A stretch of DNA of 64,000 nt from WJMT01 sp964624145 (GCA_964624145.1 CAZUXT010000011.1:11813-75812), one strand, 5' to 3'. Positions 18,103 to 26,961 are shown, counted from the stretch's first letter. The notes: a model not told the origin generated them from the letters alone. Made by a program: numbers and translations.

Positions 18103-18693
18103 ATGAATGGAAAAAGAATGGAGACTCTGGATCTGATACAAAACGCCCAGCAGGGCGACCGGGAGGCGTTCTCTATGCTGTTTGAGGAAAACAAAAAAAT
18201 GGTTTTTGGTTTAGCCTTCAAGTACACCAAAAACAAACAGGATGCGGAAGATATCCTCCAGAATACATTTATCAAAGCTTTTAACGGCCTGAATAAGTTC
18301 CAGTTAAAAAAACACTCCAGTTTCTCTTCCTGGCTCTATCGAATAGGCATCAGCTGCAGTATTGATTTTCTGAGGGACAAAAAGAGAATGAAAAAAAGCC
18401 TTCAAGACTGGGAGCTAATGGACCGCACAACTTCAGGCAGCAGCGGCGGAGATCCCGAGAAAAACGCAAGCAGGGAGGACCTCAAGAAAAAGATAGAGCG
18501 CCTTGTGGATGACATGCCCCCCCGCCAGAAAATGGCATTTGTTCTCAAACATTTTCAACAGCTCAAGATCAGAGAGATCGCCGAGTACATGGAATGTTCA
18601 GAGGGAAGTGTGAAAAAGCAGCTTTTCAGAGGAGTTGAAAACATTAAAGGCTCTTTAAAAAAGCTTCTATGGGAGAAAGACTATGAAATGTGA
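18103..18693 (+). CDS. ECF-type RNA polymerase sigma factor
   Basis: The 196-residue protein has sigma region 2 (about residues 25-95, with FKYTKNKQDAEDILQNTFIKAF and FSSWLYRIGIS) and sigma region 4 (about 135-185, with LPPRQKM-like MPPRQKMAFVLKHF and the helix-turn-helix IAEYMECSEGSVKKQLFRG). The linker is short, as in group 4 (ECF) factors. Its end overlaps the start of the anti-sigma gene by 11 bases. The ATG at 18118 (METLDL) is an alternative start; neither has a clear ribosome site. The two CGTTTT repeats at 18081 and 18092 could be a control site. Confidence 0.92.
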   Translation: MNGKRMETLDLIQNAQQGDREAFSMLFEENKKMVFGLAFKYTKNKQDAEDILQNTFIKAFNGLNKFQLKKHSSFSSWLYRIGISCSIDFLRDKKRMKKSLQDWELMDRTTSGSSGGDPEKNASREDLKKKIERLVDDMPPRQKMAFVLKHFQQLKIREIAEYMECSEGSVKKQLFRGVENIKGSLKKLLWEKDYEM

Positions 18694-19390
18694 AGAATTC
18701 AGAAAAAATATGATTTTATACCTCTATGGAGAGCTTGATAAAAAAAGTGCTGAGGAGCTCAAAAATCACATAAAAAAGTGTCCGGACTGTGCCAAAGAGC
18801 TTGAATACACGAAAAGGATCTTTGATTTGGTGGAAGAGACGAAGACAGAAGATATTCCGGAGGCTGACTGGGAGAAGTGCTGGAGTCGAATTGATAAAAA
18901 GGTTTCGGTCCCTGATAAAAAGAGGGAAAAATATTTTGAATTTTTCCCCAAATGGGCCGCCGCTGCCGCAGCCATTGTCTGTGTCCTTGTTATAGGATTT
19001 GTCATCGGGAGAACAACCTTTATTCCAGGTGGAGATAAGATAACCGTGACCGGAGGGTCAGAGGATACGTTTCAAATAAGCCTGCAGGAGCATTTTGACA
19101 GCCTAAAACCTTTACTCATAGAGTATGCCCATTACAGTGAAGATAAAGACAGTAATAAAGTCGTTCTTGATAAGAGGTATGTAGAGGAGCTTCTTATCCA
19201 GAATATTCTTTTGAAAAGGCTGGCCGCGGGGAAGAATCCCGATGACCGGCAGCTTCTGGAGGATATAGAATTGATTTTAAGGGAAATCACAAATATGGAC
19301 AAAAACGGCACATCCAATCCTTTGATGATAAAGGAATACATAAATAATCAGGGGATTTTAAATGCTGTGGACGTCCGCGGAATGATATAG
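18683..19390 (+). CDS. anti-sigma factor with zinc-binding zf-HC2 domain
   Basis: The 235-residue membrane protein starts with an anti-sigma zinc-finger domain (MKCEEF..., then HIKKCPDC giving the HxxxCxxC site). A single transmembrane helix is at about residues 93-113 and a roughly 120-residue outer domain follows. It should hold the sigma factor encoded just upstream at the membrane until released. The 11-base overlap with that gene suggests balanced synthesis. AGGAGG for the next gene lies right at its stop codon. Confidence 0.9.
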   Translation: MKCEEFRKNMILYLYGELDKKSAEELKNHIKKCPDCAKELEYTKRIFDLVEETKTEDIPEADWEKCWSRIDKKVSVPDKKREKYFEFFPKWAAAAAAIVCVLVIGFVIGRTTFIPGGDKITVTGGSEDTFQISLQEHFDSLKPLLIEYAHYSEDKDSNKVVLDKRYVEELLIQNILLKRLAAGKNPDDRQLLEDIELILREITNMDKNGTSNPLMIKEYINNQGILNAVDVRGMI

Positions 19391-19400
19391 GAGGTTTCAA

Positions 19401-20585
19401 ATGAAAAATTTAAAAGCAGTAGGGATCATTTTGGCTCTCTGCATGATCATGGGAAGTGCTTTGACTGCATTGGATTTCACACAGGATAAGGAAGACGAAT
19501 CCCTCAAAGCTCTGGAGGATGCAAAAAAGTATATATATCAGAAGAATTGGGAAGATGCGGTTTCAAAATTGGAAGAGATGGTAGAGAAGTTTGAGAAAAG
19601 CCGTTATTTGGACGAGTCTTTATACTGGTTGGGATACAGCATGGAGAAGCTCAGCAGGGAACTGGAAAACATAAACCAGCAGGTTCAATTCAAGGAACAA
19701 GCTGTCAAACATCTCAACAAATTGATCAAAGAGATGGACCATAGTTCCTGGATAAATGATGCGAAGGTGCTGAGGGTTGAGATTGCGGAAGAACTGGTAA
19801 AAAGTGGATATTCGAGTTACAAAGAATATATAAACGGCAGCCTGGGTCTGGGAGTTTTAGGGGGTGTTGAAGGCGGAGTGGAAGGTGGGATTGGTATAGT
19901 GACAGAAGACGACCCAGAGACAGAGTTAAAACTGGTAGCGCTTGATGCCCTTATGAACATGAAAGATGAAAGAGCTTTTTCCATCCTCAAAGAAGTCATT
20001 GACAAGAACGATGATTCAAAGCTTAGGAAAAAAGCTATTTTTATCATAAGCCAGGGGCATGGTCCCGACGTTGTGCCGTTATTGGTCAAGGTGGCTAAAT
20101 CTGACCCGGATGAAGAGGTCCGGAAGCAGGCCATCTTCTGGCTTGGTCAGAAAAATACCAAGGAGAGTCTGGATGCGCTTCTGAAACTTTATGATTCTGT
20201 TTCGGATGCGGAATTGAGAAATGCGCTGATTTTTTCCTTCCAGCAATCAGGAGACAGCCGGGCATGGAAAAAGATATTTGATATTGCCCGGAAGGAAAAA
20301 GACGTAAATGTAAGAAATCAGGCTGTTTTCTGGATCGGTCAGAGAGGAACTCCGGATTCTCTGGATGTGCTTATAGATCTGTACTCTGAGATCAAGGAAG
20401 TTGAGGTCAAAAAACAGATCATTTTTAACATCGCTCAGATGAAAAGCAAAAAAGCGGTGCAGGAGATGATCAAAATAGCCCGGAAGGAAAAAGATCCTGA
20501 ACTGCAAAAGCAGATCATTTTCTGGCTCGGACAATCCAGAGATGAAGCGGCCGTAGAGTATCTCAGGGAAATTATCAACAGATAA
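19401..20585 (+). CDS. exported TPR/HEAT-repeat protein
   Basis: The 394-residue protein has a signal peptide (residues 1-23), a helical region resembling a tetratricopeptide/YbgF-like segment (about 30-125), a glycine-rich linker (about 150-170) and then seven or so HEAT-like repeats with the refrain VRKQAIFWLGQ or close variants. Such alpha-solenoids bind partner proteins. It is the third gene of the sigma/anti-sigma operon, with a consensus AGGAGG six bases before its ATG. It is probably a target or a signal component of the sigma system; this is inferred from position. Confidence 0.82.
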   Translation: MKNLKAVGIILALCMIMGSALTALDFTQDKEDESLKALEDAKKYIYQKNWEDAVSKLEEMVEKFEKSRYLDESLYWLGYSMEKLSRELENINQQVQFKEQAVKHLNKLIKEMDHSSWINDAKVLRVEIAEELVKSGYSSYKEYINGSLGLGVLGGVEGGVEGGIGIVTEDDPETELKLVALDALMNMKDERAFSILKEVIDKNDDSKLRKKAIFIISQGHGPDVVPLLVKVAKSDPDEEVRKQAIFWLGQKNTKESLDALLKLYDSVSDAELRNALIFSFQQSGDSRAWKKIFDIARKEKDVNVRNQAVFWIGQRGTPDSLDVLIDLYSEIKEVEVKKQIIFNIAQMKSKKAVQEMIKIARKEKDPELQKQIIFWLGQSRDEAAVEYLREIINR

Positions 20586-20605
20586 TCCGGAAGGAGAAAA
20601 CAGAA

Positions 20606-21733
20606 ATGAAACTCAAAGAAAAGATAAGAAGCCTGACAGTCATGTTAGCTGCCCTGCTTCTGGCTGTTTTATTAGTGCCTGTATTGGGAACAGCAGAGGA
20701 AGGTAACTTAAGGGGAAACGTCTTTTATTTGGATCAGGAGGGAGTTTCTCTTGTTAAAAAAATGGAGCTTGCCGAAGATAAATTTAAAAAAGAACAAAAG
20801 GGAGAGGTTTATTTCACAGCCCATATTTTTCAGAGCCGTTATGAGATCGATATACACGGAGGCTATGACCTGAAAAACCCCCTTGAGGTGAGCAGCCGGG
20901 GTGATGATATCAGAATACGAAGGGATTCGGATAGAGATGGATTCAGTATGGAATCTCATAAAGGAAGCAGCGGCGGAGAGCCGGTCGGACTGTTGGTCAT
21001 GCACAGAATCTCAGGGAGAAAAAGCGAAAAAGTGGATATGCATGTCTTTGATCTGGATAGGATCTATGAATTCAATCAGGAACCTGTTTACTGGATGGGA
21101 AGTGCGGAGACGAATGAAAGTTTCCGTTTTCTGGAAGAGGAGTTTGAAACCGCAGATTCGCATTTAAAAAAGACCATCACCTTTATGCTGTATTCACATG
21201 AAACGCCTTTATCTTATGATTTTCTTTTTAAAGCAGGATCAGGAAATGACTCCAATGAAGTGAGAAAGAATGCGGTGTTCTGGCTGGGGAATTTTAAAGA
21301 CCAAAAAAGCCTGTCTCTTCTTCAAAAAATCTTTCAAAAAGAAGACAGCACTGAGGTAAAAAAGAGCATCGTGTTCGCGCTCAACCTCTCGGATATGGAT
21401 GAAGCGGTGGAGGAACTAATAAGAATCGCGAAACAGGATTCATCACAAGAAGTGAGAAAACAGGCTGTGTTCTGGTTGGGCCAGAAGGCATCCAAAAAAT
21501 GTATCGAAGCGCTTAAGGGAGTGGTAGAGGAAGATGACGAAGATACGGAAGTGAGAAAATCCGCTGTTTTCGCCATAAGCCAGCTCCCTTCAGATAAGGC
21601 TGTGCCCATTCTCATAGACATAGCCAGAACGAACAAAAGTCCTTCCATAAAAAAGCAGGCTATTTTCTGGCTGGGACAAAAAGATTCCGATGAAGCCTTG
21701 AAGTTCTTTGAAGAGATACTATTAAAGAAGTAA
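20606..21733 (+). CDS. exported HEAT-repeat protein
   Basis: The 375-residue protein has a signal peptide (about residues 1-31) and an N-terminal region of mixed strands (about 32-175) that I do not recognise. HEAT-like repeats from about residue 185 to the end carry the same refrain as its neighbour (VRKQAVFWLGQK, KKQAIFWLGQK). AAGGAG precedes the ATG, 20 bases after the stop of the first HEAT gene. It closes the four-gene sigma module. The shared refrain suggests duplication of the HEAT half with different N-terminal parts. Confidence 0.8.
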   Translation: MKLKEKIRSLTVMLAALLLAVLLVPVLGTAEEGNLRGNVFYLDQEGVSLVKKMELAEDKFKKEQKGEVYFTAHIFQSRYEIDIHGGYDLKNPLEVSSRGDDIRIRRDSDRDGFSMESHKGSSGGEPVGLLVMHRISGRKSEKVDMHVFDLDRIYEFNQEPVYWMGSAETNESFRFLEEEFETADSHLKKTITFMLYSHETPLSYDFLFKAGSGNDSNEVRKNAVFWLGNFKDQKSLSLLQKIFQKEDSTEVKKSIVFALNLSDMDEAVEELIRIAKQDSSQEVRKQAVFWLGQKASKKCIEALKGVVEEDDEDTEVRKSAVFAISQLPSDKAVPILIDIARTNKSPSIKKQAIFWLGQKDSDEALKFFEEILLKK

Positions 21734-22009
21734 GATTATCATAGTAACACAACACATGCATGGGATAAAAAAAAGATGTTCATATCCCCTGTTTTTTCTC
21801 AATGCCTTGTAATTCTCTATTAACCCGCAAGTTATCCCCTATGATTGATTATAATCTCTCAGCAATTCAAAAATTAGAGTGATTTTTCCTTCTACAAGTA
21901 AACGACTGTTTACACATCATGACTTCACTCCAAAATCATTTTTATCACTCAATAGAGGAATTTAGTCATCTCCACTTCCCGGCACATTTCTTGAATCACT
22001 ATCCCTGCC
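21734..22009. other. AT-rich flank of the transposase remnant
   Basis: No gene is seen here. ATCCCCTATGAT at 21834-21845 faces ATGATAGGGGAT at 22413-22424, a 12-bp inverted pair with one mismatch around the transposase remnant. It could mark old element ends, although IS91-type elements usually lack terminal inverted repeats. Confidence 0.25.
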
Positions 22010-22286
22010 ATGAGCAGGGTCTACCGCCCACGTCATCCGGAGAATATAGCATTTTACCGTGTGCTCTTCCATTATTCTGAGTCATTTCTTAAAAGTCTCT
22101 CAATTCAACGATCCCCTCATCTGTCCCAAATGCGGGGGAACCATGCGCCTTGTCTCCTTTATTGAAGACTATAAAGTCATAGACAAGATCATCAAACATC
22201 TTAATCTGACCTTTACGGCCGCTCGACCCCCGACTCCTCAAGCTCAGCTCTTTATTGCGGCCGAGGAACTATCAGAATACATGTGA
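22010..22286 (+). pseudogene. internally deleted IS91-like transposase
   Basis: From ATG 22010 the sequence reads MSRVYRPRHPENIAFYRVL, the typical N-terminus of IS91-related transposases (YxPRxPExxxxYRV). About 30 codons later, in the next frame, it reads DPLICPKCGGTMRLVSFIED and VIDKIIKHLNL, the typical C-terminal zinc-ribbon end of the same family, to the TGA at 22286. The 300 or more catalytic residues in between, including the HUH and tyrosine motifs, are gone. It is thus a transposase shrunk by an internal deletion with a frame change and cannot be active. Confidence 0.72.
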
Positions 22287-22670
22287 AACTCTAATCTTTT
22301 AGTTCAGAGGAAAGGGAGATTTCTGTTCTTTGTGTGGCACTATTAGACTGATTCTCTGATGTCTTCTCTTTTCTGGAGGTTTTTTTATTGACTTGTCCTT
22401 TATTTTATACGTATGATAGGGGATGAAGTCGCTTAGAGGATGGGAATTTGATGAATTGGAGGAAAAATCATCAGCAACAAAAAACCAATTTCCTATCTTT
22501 AGCGACGAAGGAATCTCAACGAAGAACGAATAATCGAACACCTCTCTACAGATTCAGATCGCAAGTCAAAATCACTCTGGCATCACTAATGAGCTTAAGT
22601 TACATGGATTCCAATATCCAAAGATTTAAACTTGAGGTCACATTCTGTGACCATAGAAGGAGTGTGTGAT
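22287..22670. other. gap after the transposase remnant
   Basis: The 384 bases contain no supported gene. Short frames on both strands have no recognisable content. The right-hand half of the imperfect inverted pair (22413-22424) lies here. The last bases hold AAGGAG at 22657, the ribosome site of the next gene. Confidence 0.35.
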
Positions 22671-23099
22671 ATGGAAGAGGTAATCGCACAAATCACCGAA
22701 ATCGTAAACCGTGAGACCGAGGCGTGGGACACACAGAACGTCCATCAGCTTTTGACTGTGTTCCACAAGGACATGGTTTGGCCTTGGCCAGAGAAGAGTA
22801 CGGACCATGATCCTGCGACCTGGAAGATGGTACTGGGTAGGTTTAACTACCAGCGATGGCGCTTGTTTTACCAGGATTTCTTCGCAAAGCATAAGTTGGT
22901 TCACAACAAACGTGAGATAAAGAAGATAGTAGTCTCAGATCAAGAAGATGGTGCCGTTGCCATCGTCGATATCGATACTCTATGGGAGACTAGAGAAACT
23001 GGAGAGAAGAATCACTGGAAGGGCCGGACGTGCAAGGTATATTCCAAAATCGGTGACGAATGGAAAATGATCATGCACACCGGTGTGCTGGAATACTAA
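22671..23099 (+). CDS. NTF2-like (SnoaL/DUF4440-type) protein
   Basis: The 142-residue protein opens with a helix (MEEVIAQITEIVNRETEAWDTQNVHQLL) followed by VFHKDMVWPWP and a curved sheet ending in WKMIMHTGVLEY. This is the cone-shaped NTF2-like fold used by SnoaL-type isomerases and many small ligand-binding proteins. The specific role is unknown. I chose ATG 22671 because AAGGAG lies eight bases before it. It stands alone between two decayed regions. Confidence 0.7.
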   Translation: MEEVIAQITEIVNRETEAWDTQNVHQLLTVFHKDMVWPWPEKSTDHDPATWKMVLGRFNYQRWRLFYQDFFAKHKLVHNKREIKKIVVSDQEDGAVAIVDIDTLWETRETGEKNHWKGRTCKVYSKIGDEWKMIMHTGVLEY

Positions 23100-23294
23100 T
23101 GAACGCTGCACGCGCTACGCTCGACGCCTTATGCTACAAGCCGAATCGTTGTGATAGCGTTTCCATAGAAAAGGTTGCCAAGCTTGAATAATTTCTACTT
23201 ATTGTAAAGAGGAGAGAATATCAGAAAATGAGGCTGTGGAGGAAAGTTTATTCGGCTTCTGAATGATTGGATCACCGCAATGATGACGGGCAGA

Positions 23295-23933
23295 TTATTT
23301 TCCTAACACAACTCCGATTATAGATCCTCCAAAGAGAACGGCTATACTCAGGAGTAACCACCACCAGAGCTTACGCCATCCCGGTATGGTAACCTCTCCG
23401 TCGCTACCTGCACAAATGGCCCATGACTGATAACTTCTTTTAACGGCCCACCGTTCATAAAGGTATATCAACACTCCTCCCGGCAGGGCCCCCAGCGCAA
23501 ATATCGCCCACCATGTCATCACTGCAAGAGGAGACAAGGGTGACAAAAGACTCATAGTCAGGCTCTTGATCTCCAGTGGCAAAGCAATGGAAGTGATGTC
23601 TCCCATACCTAAAAATGTAGTGACGAGGACAAGGGGAAGGCATTGTGTTAGTATCTGCCCGAGATTTTTTTGACTGATGGGAGACAGGGATACCGCATAG
23701 AACACCCATGCCACTATTACCGGCAGTACGACCATCGGAATCACCTGCATCTGCCATTTTGTATTCCCGGACAATAAGCTTAAAATAAGGATAGTAAATG
23801 CCGCAGTGTATGATACCACTAATGGTATAAGGCTCCCCAGTGTCTCGATCAATGCATTCCTGCATAAAGTGGGTTTACATCTTTTAACCGCAAAGTATCC
23901 TGAAATCAAGGCGATCGGCCCCAGAATCACCAC
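23295..23933 (-). CDS. multi-pass membrane protein, probably a displaced C-terminal part
   Basis: The 212-residue frame starts at a GTG (23933) and has about five or six hydrophobic segments, for example ALIETLGSLIPLVVSYTAAF and LWWWLLLSIAVLFGGSIIG, with the stop after LGK. I do not recognise a family. It overlaps the end of the truncated amidohydrolase by seven bases in another frame and lacks a clear ribosome site. It may be the membrane tail of the same original gene left after an internal deletion, or the 3' part of another gene brought next to it. Confidence 0.45.
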   Translation of the reverse strand: MVILGPIALISGYFAVKRCKPTLCRNALIETLGSLIPLVVSYTAAFTILILSLLSGNTKWQMQVIPMVVLPVIVAWVFYAVSLSPISQKNLGQILTQCLPLVLVTTFLGMGDITSIALPLEIKSLTMSLLSPLSPLAVMTWWAIFALGALPGGVLIYLYERWAVKRSYQSWAICAGSDGEVTIPGWRKLWWWLLLSIAVLFGGSIIGVVLGK

Positions 23934-24490
23934 GGCAGGAACCCATCACCTGGGGCTTTCCTTGTGAACACCATCTCGCCATCTTTCCCGGGGCTGATGA
24001 TAACGGCATCGCCTGTAGCATCTGCAAAATGCAGCTGGTCATGCATATAGGGATACCGCTGATGGCTGTTGACCCAATTGATAACTTCCTCAACGCTGGA
24101 GCACTCATGCAGTATGGTTATGAGATAATTATGATATTCTCCGGGAACCGGTATCCTCTCAGTATGTGGATTGACATCCACTCTTGTTATCCTGTTTGAA
24201 TCATACGCCAGGCCTTTCTCGTTTACCCCCTGCTGAGGGTTATCAGGGGTGCCGATCCATATTACGCCATATCGGGTAGAGTCGCCTGGGTCGATCCAGT
24301 AATAAGAGTCAGGATTGATATAGTCATCATTACCTCCGAAGAACACACTGTCTCCCTTTGATATGGTAACGATCGTACATCCCGGGAGAAGTGTATCGAT
24401 ACCAGAAGGTTGAGCTGCATAAGTCTGCACTGCAACAATATGCATTAATGCAATGAAAGGAAGGAGATTAATGAGATTTGATTTTGACAT
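23927..24490 (-). pseudogene. truncated linear-amide C-N hydrolase (Ntn family)
   Basis: The 187-residue frame has a signal peptide (1-26) and then the choloylglycine-hydrolase/penicillin V acylase-like core: Cys38 in PGCTIVTISKGD as the N-terminal nucleophile after processing, VFFGGNDDY, GVIWIGTPDNPQQGVNEKGLAYDSN and IISPGKDGEMVFTRK. It ends abruptly at APGDGFLPW. Family members run on for well over 100 more residues with the rest of the alpha-beta-beta-alpha core. The break near 23942 abuts an unrelated-looking membrane frame, so the gene is broken by deletion or rearrangement. Confidence 0.7.
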
Positions 24491-24911
24491 ATGTTTATCC
24501 CCAATCTTATTTATTGATTGAAAAATTTGTCTTGAATTTATGTTAGCCTGACCTATTCATAAAAAAATGGCGATGTTCATTTTTTTGTTTTGATTTTAAG
24601 GATATGCATGCTTTTTATAAAAATGACAACTGAAATGCTTTGTTTGTTTTTACTTTTATTTTATTCGCCATTTTTTTACCATTAAGGCAAGCCGATCTCA
24701 CTGCATCTGCTTTGTTACAGAGTACTCGCGGTGAAGGACCACAGCTTCGTACCCTGTGCCTCGCATCTGCAGCAACCTCGACTTGTGAATAATCCAGGTT
24801 AGTAATTATATATTAATTCTCATAAATTTTCTTGAAAATCATTATTATAAAGTTCAGCCAAATCTGTATCAAGGCAGGTGAACCACTCATCATTGGCTGG
24901 GATCCTTTCTG
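24491..24911. other. AT-rich gap with a 14-bp inverted repeat
   Basis: No gene is seen in these 421 bases. The left part carries a perfect inverted repeat listed separately (24560-24678). The part from about 24685 to 24790 is richer in G and C and could be an old coding fragment, but no frame resembles a protein I know. Confidence 0.35.
24560..24678. repeat. perfect 14-bp inverted repeat spanning 119 bp (MITE-like)
   Basis: TAAAAAAATGGCGA (24560-24573) is matched exactly by TCGCCATTTTTTTA (24665-24678) over a 91-base AT-rich interior without coding potential. Size and form fit a miniature inverted-repeat element or a long hairpin. I see no clear target-site duplication. Confidence 0.5.
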
Positions 24912-25640
24912 TTATGAGCGGAGCCGGGAGGGGACTTCTAGATTATTTGCCTCAAGGAGCTCTTTATCCTGCAGGATACTTTCAGCATTGCCTTGAGCCA
25001 CTATGCGGCCTTTATTCATGAGTATGACTCTGGTGCAGAGTTCATAAATGGTATCCATGTCATGAGAAGCCGTGATTTTCGTTTTATTTATTTTTTTGAG
25101 TGTGCGGATAAAGGATTTTTTTGAGCCCGGATCCAGATTGGCTGTGGGCTCGTCCAGTACAATGATTTGAGGCTCCAGAACCAGTACCGTGGCCAGGGAC
25201 ACTTTTTTTCTTTCTCCCAGACTCAGATGGGAGGGGTTTTTGGCTTCATATCCGGTAAGGCCCAGTAGCGAAAGCGTGTTTGTGACTTTTTCCTTGATTT
25301 TTTCCTTCTCCATGCCCAGATTCAAAGGTCCGAAGGCCACATCGTCAAAAACAGTGGGCATAAAAAGCTGGTCATTGGGGTCTTGAAACACCAACCCGAC
25401 CTTTTCTCGGATTTTTTTGATGTTTTGTTTTCCGATGACATCACCAACGATTCTGACAGCCCCGTCTTTTCTCAACACTCCGTTCAGATGCAGAAGCAGA
25501 GTGGATTTGCCTGCTCCATTAGGCCCGATGATGCCCAGGCTCTCTCCTTCTTCCAAAGAGAAAGTGATGTTTTTCAGAGCCTTTGTCTCATCCGGATAGG
25601 AGAAACTAAGGTCTGTGACTTGAACAGCCATGTTTTTCAC
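24912..25640 (-). CDS. ECF-transporter ATPase (CbiO/EcfA type)
   Basis: The 242-residue ATP-binding subunit powers an energy-coupling-factor importer. Walker A is GPNGAGKST, the Q-loop FQDPNDQLFM is the CbiO/EcfA form, the signature is LSLGERKKVSLA, Walker B is IIVLDEPTA and the H-loop is ASHD. The GTG at 25640, overlapping the TGA of the CbiQ gene as GTGA with GGGAG upstream, is the likely start. ATG 25631 is the alternative. Only one ATPase gene is present, so it probably forms a homodimer. Confidence 0.9.
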   Translation of the reverse strand: MKNMAVQVTDLSFSYPDETKALKNITFSLEEGESLGIIGPNGAGKSTLLLHLNGVLRKDGAVRIVGDVIGKQNIKKIREKVGLVFQDPNDQLFMPTVFDDVAFGPLNLGMEKEKIKEKVTNTLSLLGLTGYEAKNPSHLSLGERKKVSLATVLVLEPQIIVLDEPTANLDPGSKKSFIRTLKKINKTKITASHDMDTIYELCTRVILMNKGRIVAQGNAESILQDKELLEANNLEVPSRLRS

Positions 25641-26365
25641 AGCGCCACTCCCACAGCTATGAGGTAACACAGGAAAACAGAACAAAATATCCAGTCTTTT
25701 TTGTTTGTTTTAAACAGAGTCAGAGTCTGGATTTTTCTGTCAAATCCTCTTGAGAGCATGGCCGCATATATCTTTTCTGTTCTCTCAAAAGCTCTTGAAA
25801 AGAGTTGGGACGTCATAGGGGCTAAAGTCTTGATCTTATTTTTGAGGCTCTGGTATTTGAATGTTCTTGAGTTTTTGGCCAATCTCATCCGTTCTGCTTC
25901 CCCGGAAAAGAGGGAAATGTATCTGTAGGCAAAAAGCAAAACAGAGATCATGATAGGGGGCATCTTTAAAAGCTCAAATCCTTTGATCAAATGGAGGATT
26001 CCGGCCCAGAGGAAAAGAAAGCCTATGCACAGGAAAATTAGTATTGATTTCACAGAGAGGTTCCACAGGATATTCAGTTTTTCTAAAGGCGTTTGGTTTC
26101 CAAAAACAAAGACCGTTATTCCAAGAAAAACCAAGAGAGGAAAAAGCATGAGAAATCTCGGGAAAAATTTTTTTATATTGATTCCTGAGCCGATGAAAAA
26201 AGTTGTAAGTGTTAAGAAATAAAGGAGGAATTTGAGATAAGCCGAGGGTGGAGTGAATCCGATAACCAGAATAAATGCGGTCATGGAGATAATTTTAATT
26301 CGGGGATCAAGATCCCGTATGAATGAAGAGTCGTGATCGGTTGTTTCGGATTTAACAGGATTCAT
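25637..26365 (-). CDS. ECF-transporter transmembrane coupling protein (CbiQ/EcfT)
   Basis: The 242-residue protein has the family opening LDPRIKIISMTAF, about five membrane helices, and the two cytoplasmic coupling-helix motifs: a RLAKNSRTF region and AAMLSRGF (the A-R-G signature that meets the ATPase). It joins the substrate-binding S subunit to the ATPase. Its ATG overlaps the stop of the methyltransferase as ATGA, and its stop overlaps the GTG of the ATPase gene, so the operon is tightly coupled. Confidence 0.9.
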   Translation of the reverse strand: MNPVKSETTDHDSSFIRDLDPRIKIISMTAFILVIGFTPPSAYLKFLLYFLTLTTFFIGSGINIKKFFPRFLMLFPLLVFLGITVFVFGNQTPLEKLNILWNLSVKSILIFLCIGFLFLWAGILHLIKGFELLKMPPIMISVLLFAYRYISLFSGEAERMRLAKNSRTFKYQSLKNKIKTLAPMTSQLFSRAFERTEKIYAAMLSRGFDRKIQTLTLFKTNKKDWIFCSVFLCYLIAVGVAL

Positions 26366-26955
26366 GCGTCAGCTCTGGCTATATAAAGAGAGGGTTGGTC
26401 TGTGATGGTAAGATTTCGAAAGCCTGCATTGCAAAACAGCGACTCCATTTCTTTTTCATCCGGAAGCAGGTCTTGTGTCACAGGCCCTTTTACTCTTTTA
26501 TGAAACCTATTGAGCTCCTCACGGCTCATGGTATGGGCGACAATAAGGGATTTTTTCGGTTTCAATATCCTTTTAAATTCTCTTAAGGTCATTTGTTTAT
26601 CCGGAACGTGGGGAAGAAGGGCAAAGCAGATCACCGCATCGAATGAATTTTCTTTAAACGGGATAAGCCGGGCGTCAGATTGAACAAAAAAGATTTCTAA
26701 ATGCCTGTATTTTTCTTTAGCAATATCCAGCATTTTTTTGGCAAAATCCATTTCCACGATCCGTCCTGAGCTGCCTGCTGATTTTTTCAGGTAGGGGATG
26801 AGCCTCCCGGTACCGCAGCCGGCATCAAGAACCCTGTCTCCGGCATTGACCGTAAAGTACGGGATCAACCGGTTCAGTTTTTCTTTTTCTTTTTCCTGCC
26901 GGTGTTCGATCTCCCAGTTTTGGGCGGCGTTATTAAAGAAAGTCCTTCGGTCCAT
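26362..26955 (-). CDS. class I SAM-dependent methyltransferase
   Basis: The 197-residue cytoplasmic protein shows motif I LDAGCGTGRLIPYL (about residues 43-56), the acidic residue after strand 2 (IVEMDFAKKM) and the motif AVICFALLPHVPDK of methyltransferase type-11 domains. The substrate is not evident. It sits inside the ECF transporter operon, six bases after the S-subunit gene and overlapping the T-subunit gene by four bases, which suggests that it modifies the imported compound or a product made from it. Confidence 0.85.
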   Translation of the reverse strand: MDRRTFFNNAAQNWEIEHRQEKEKEKLNRLIPYFTVNAGDRVLDAGCGTGRLIPYLKKSAGSSGRIVEMDFAKKMLDIAKEKYRHLEIFFVQSDARLIPFKENSFDAVICFALLPHVPDKQMTLREFKRILKPKKSLIVAHTMSREELNRFHKRVKGPVTQDLLPDEKEMESLFCNAGFRNLTITDQPSLYIARADA

Positions 26956-26961
26956 GTCTGT

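Noticed and set aside
22299..22541. Minus-strand frame of 80 codons after the transposase remnant
   Set aside because: No ribosome site, and no similarity or domain pattern that I can see.
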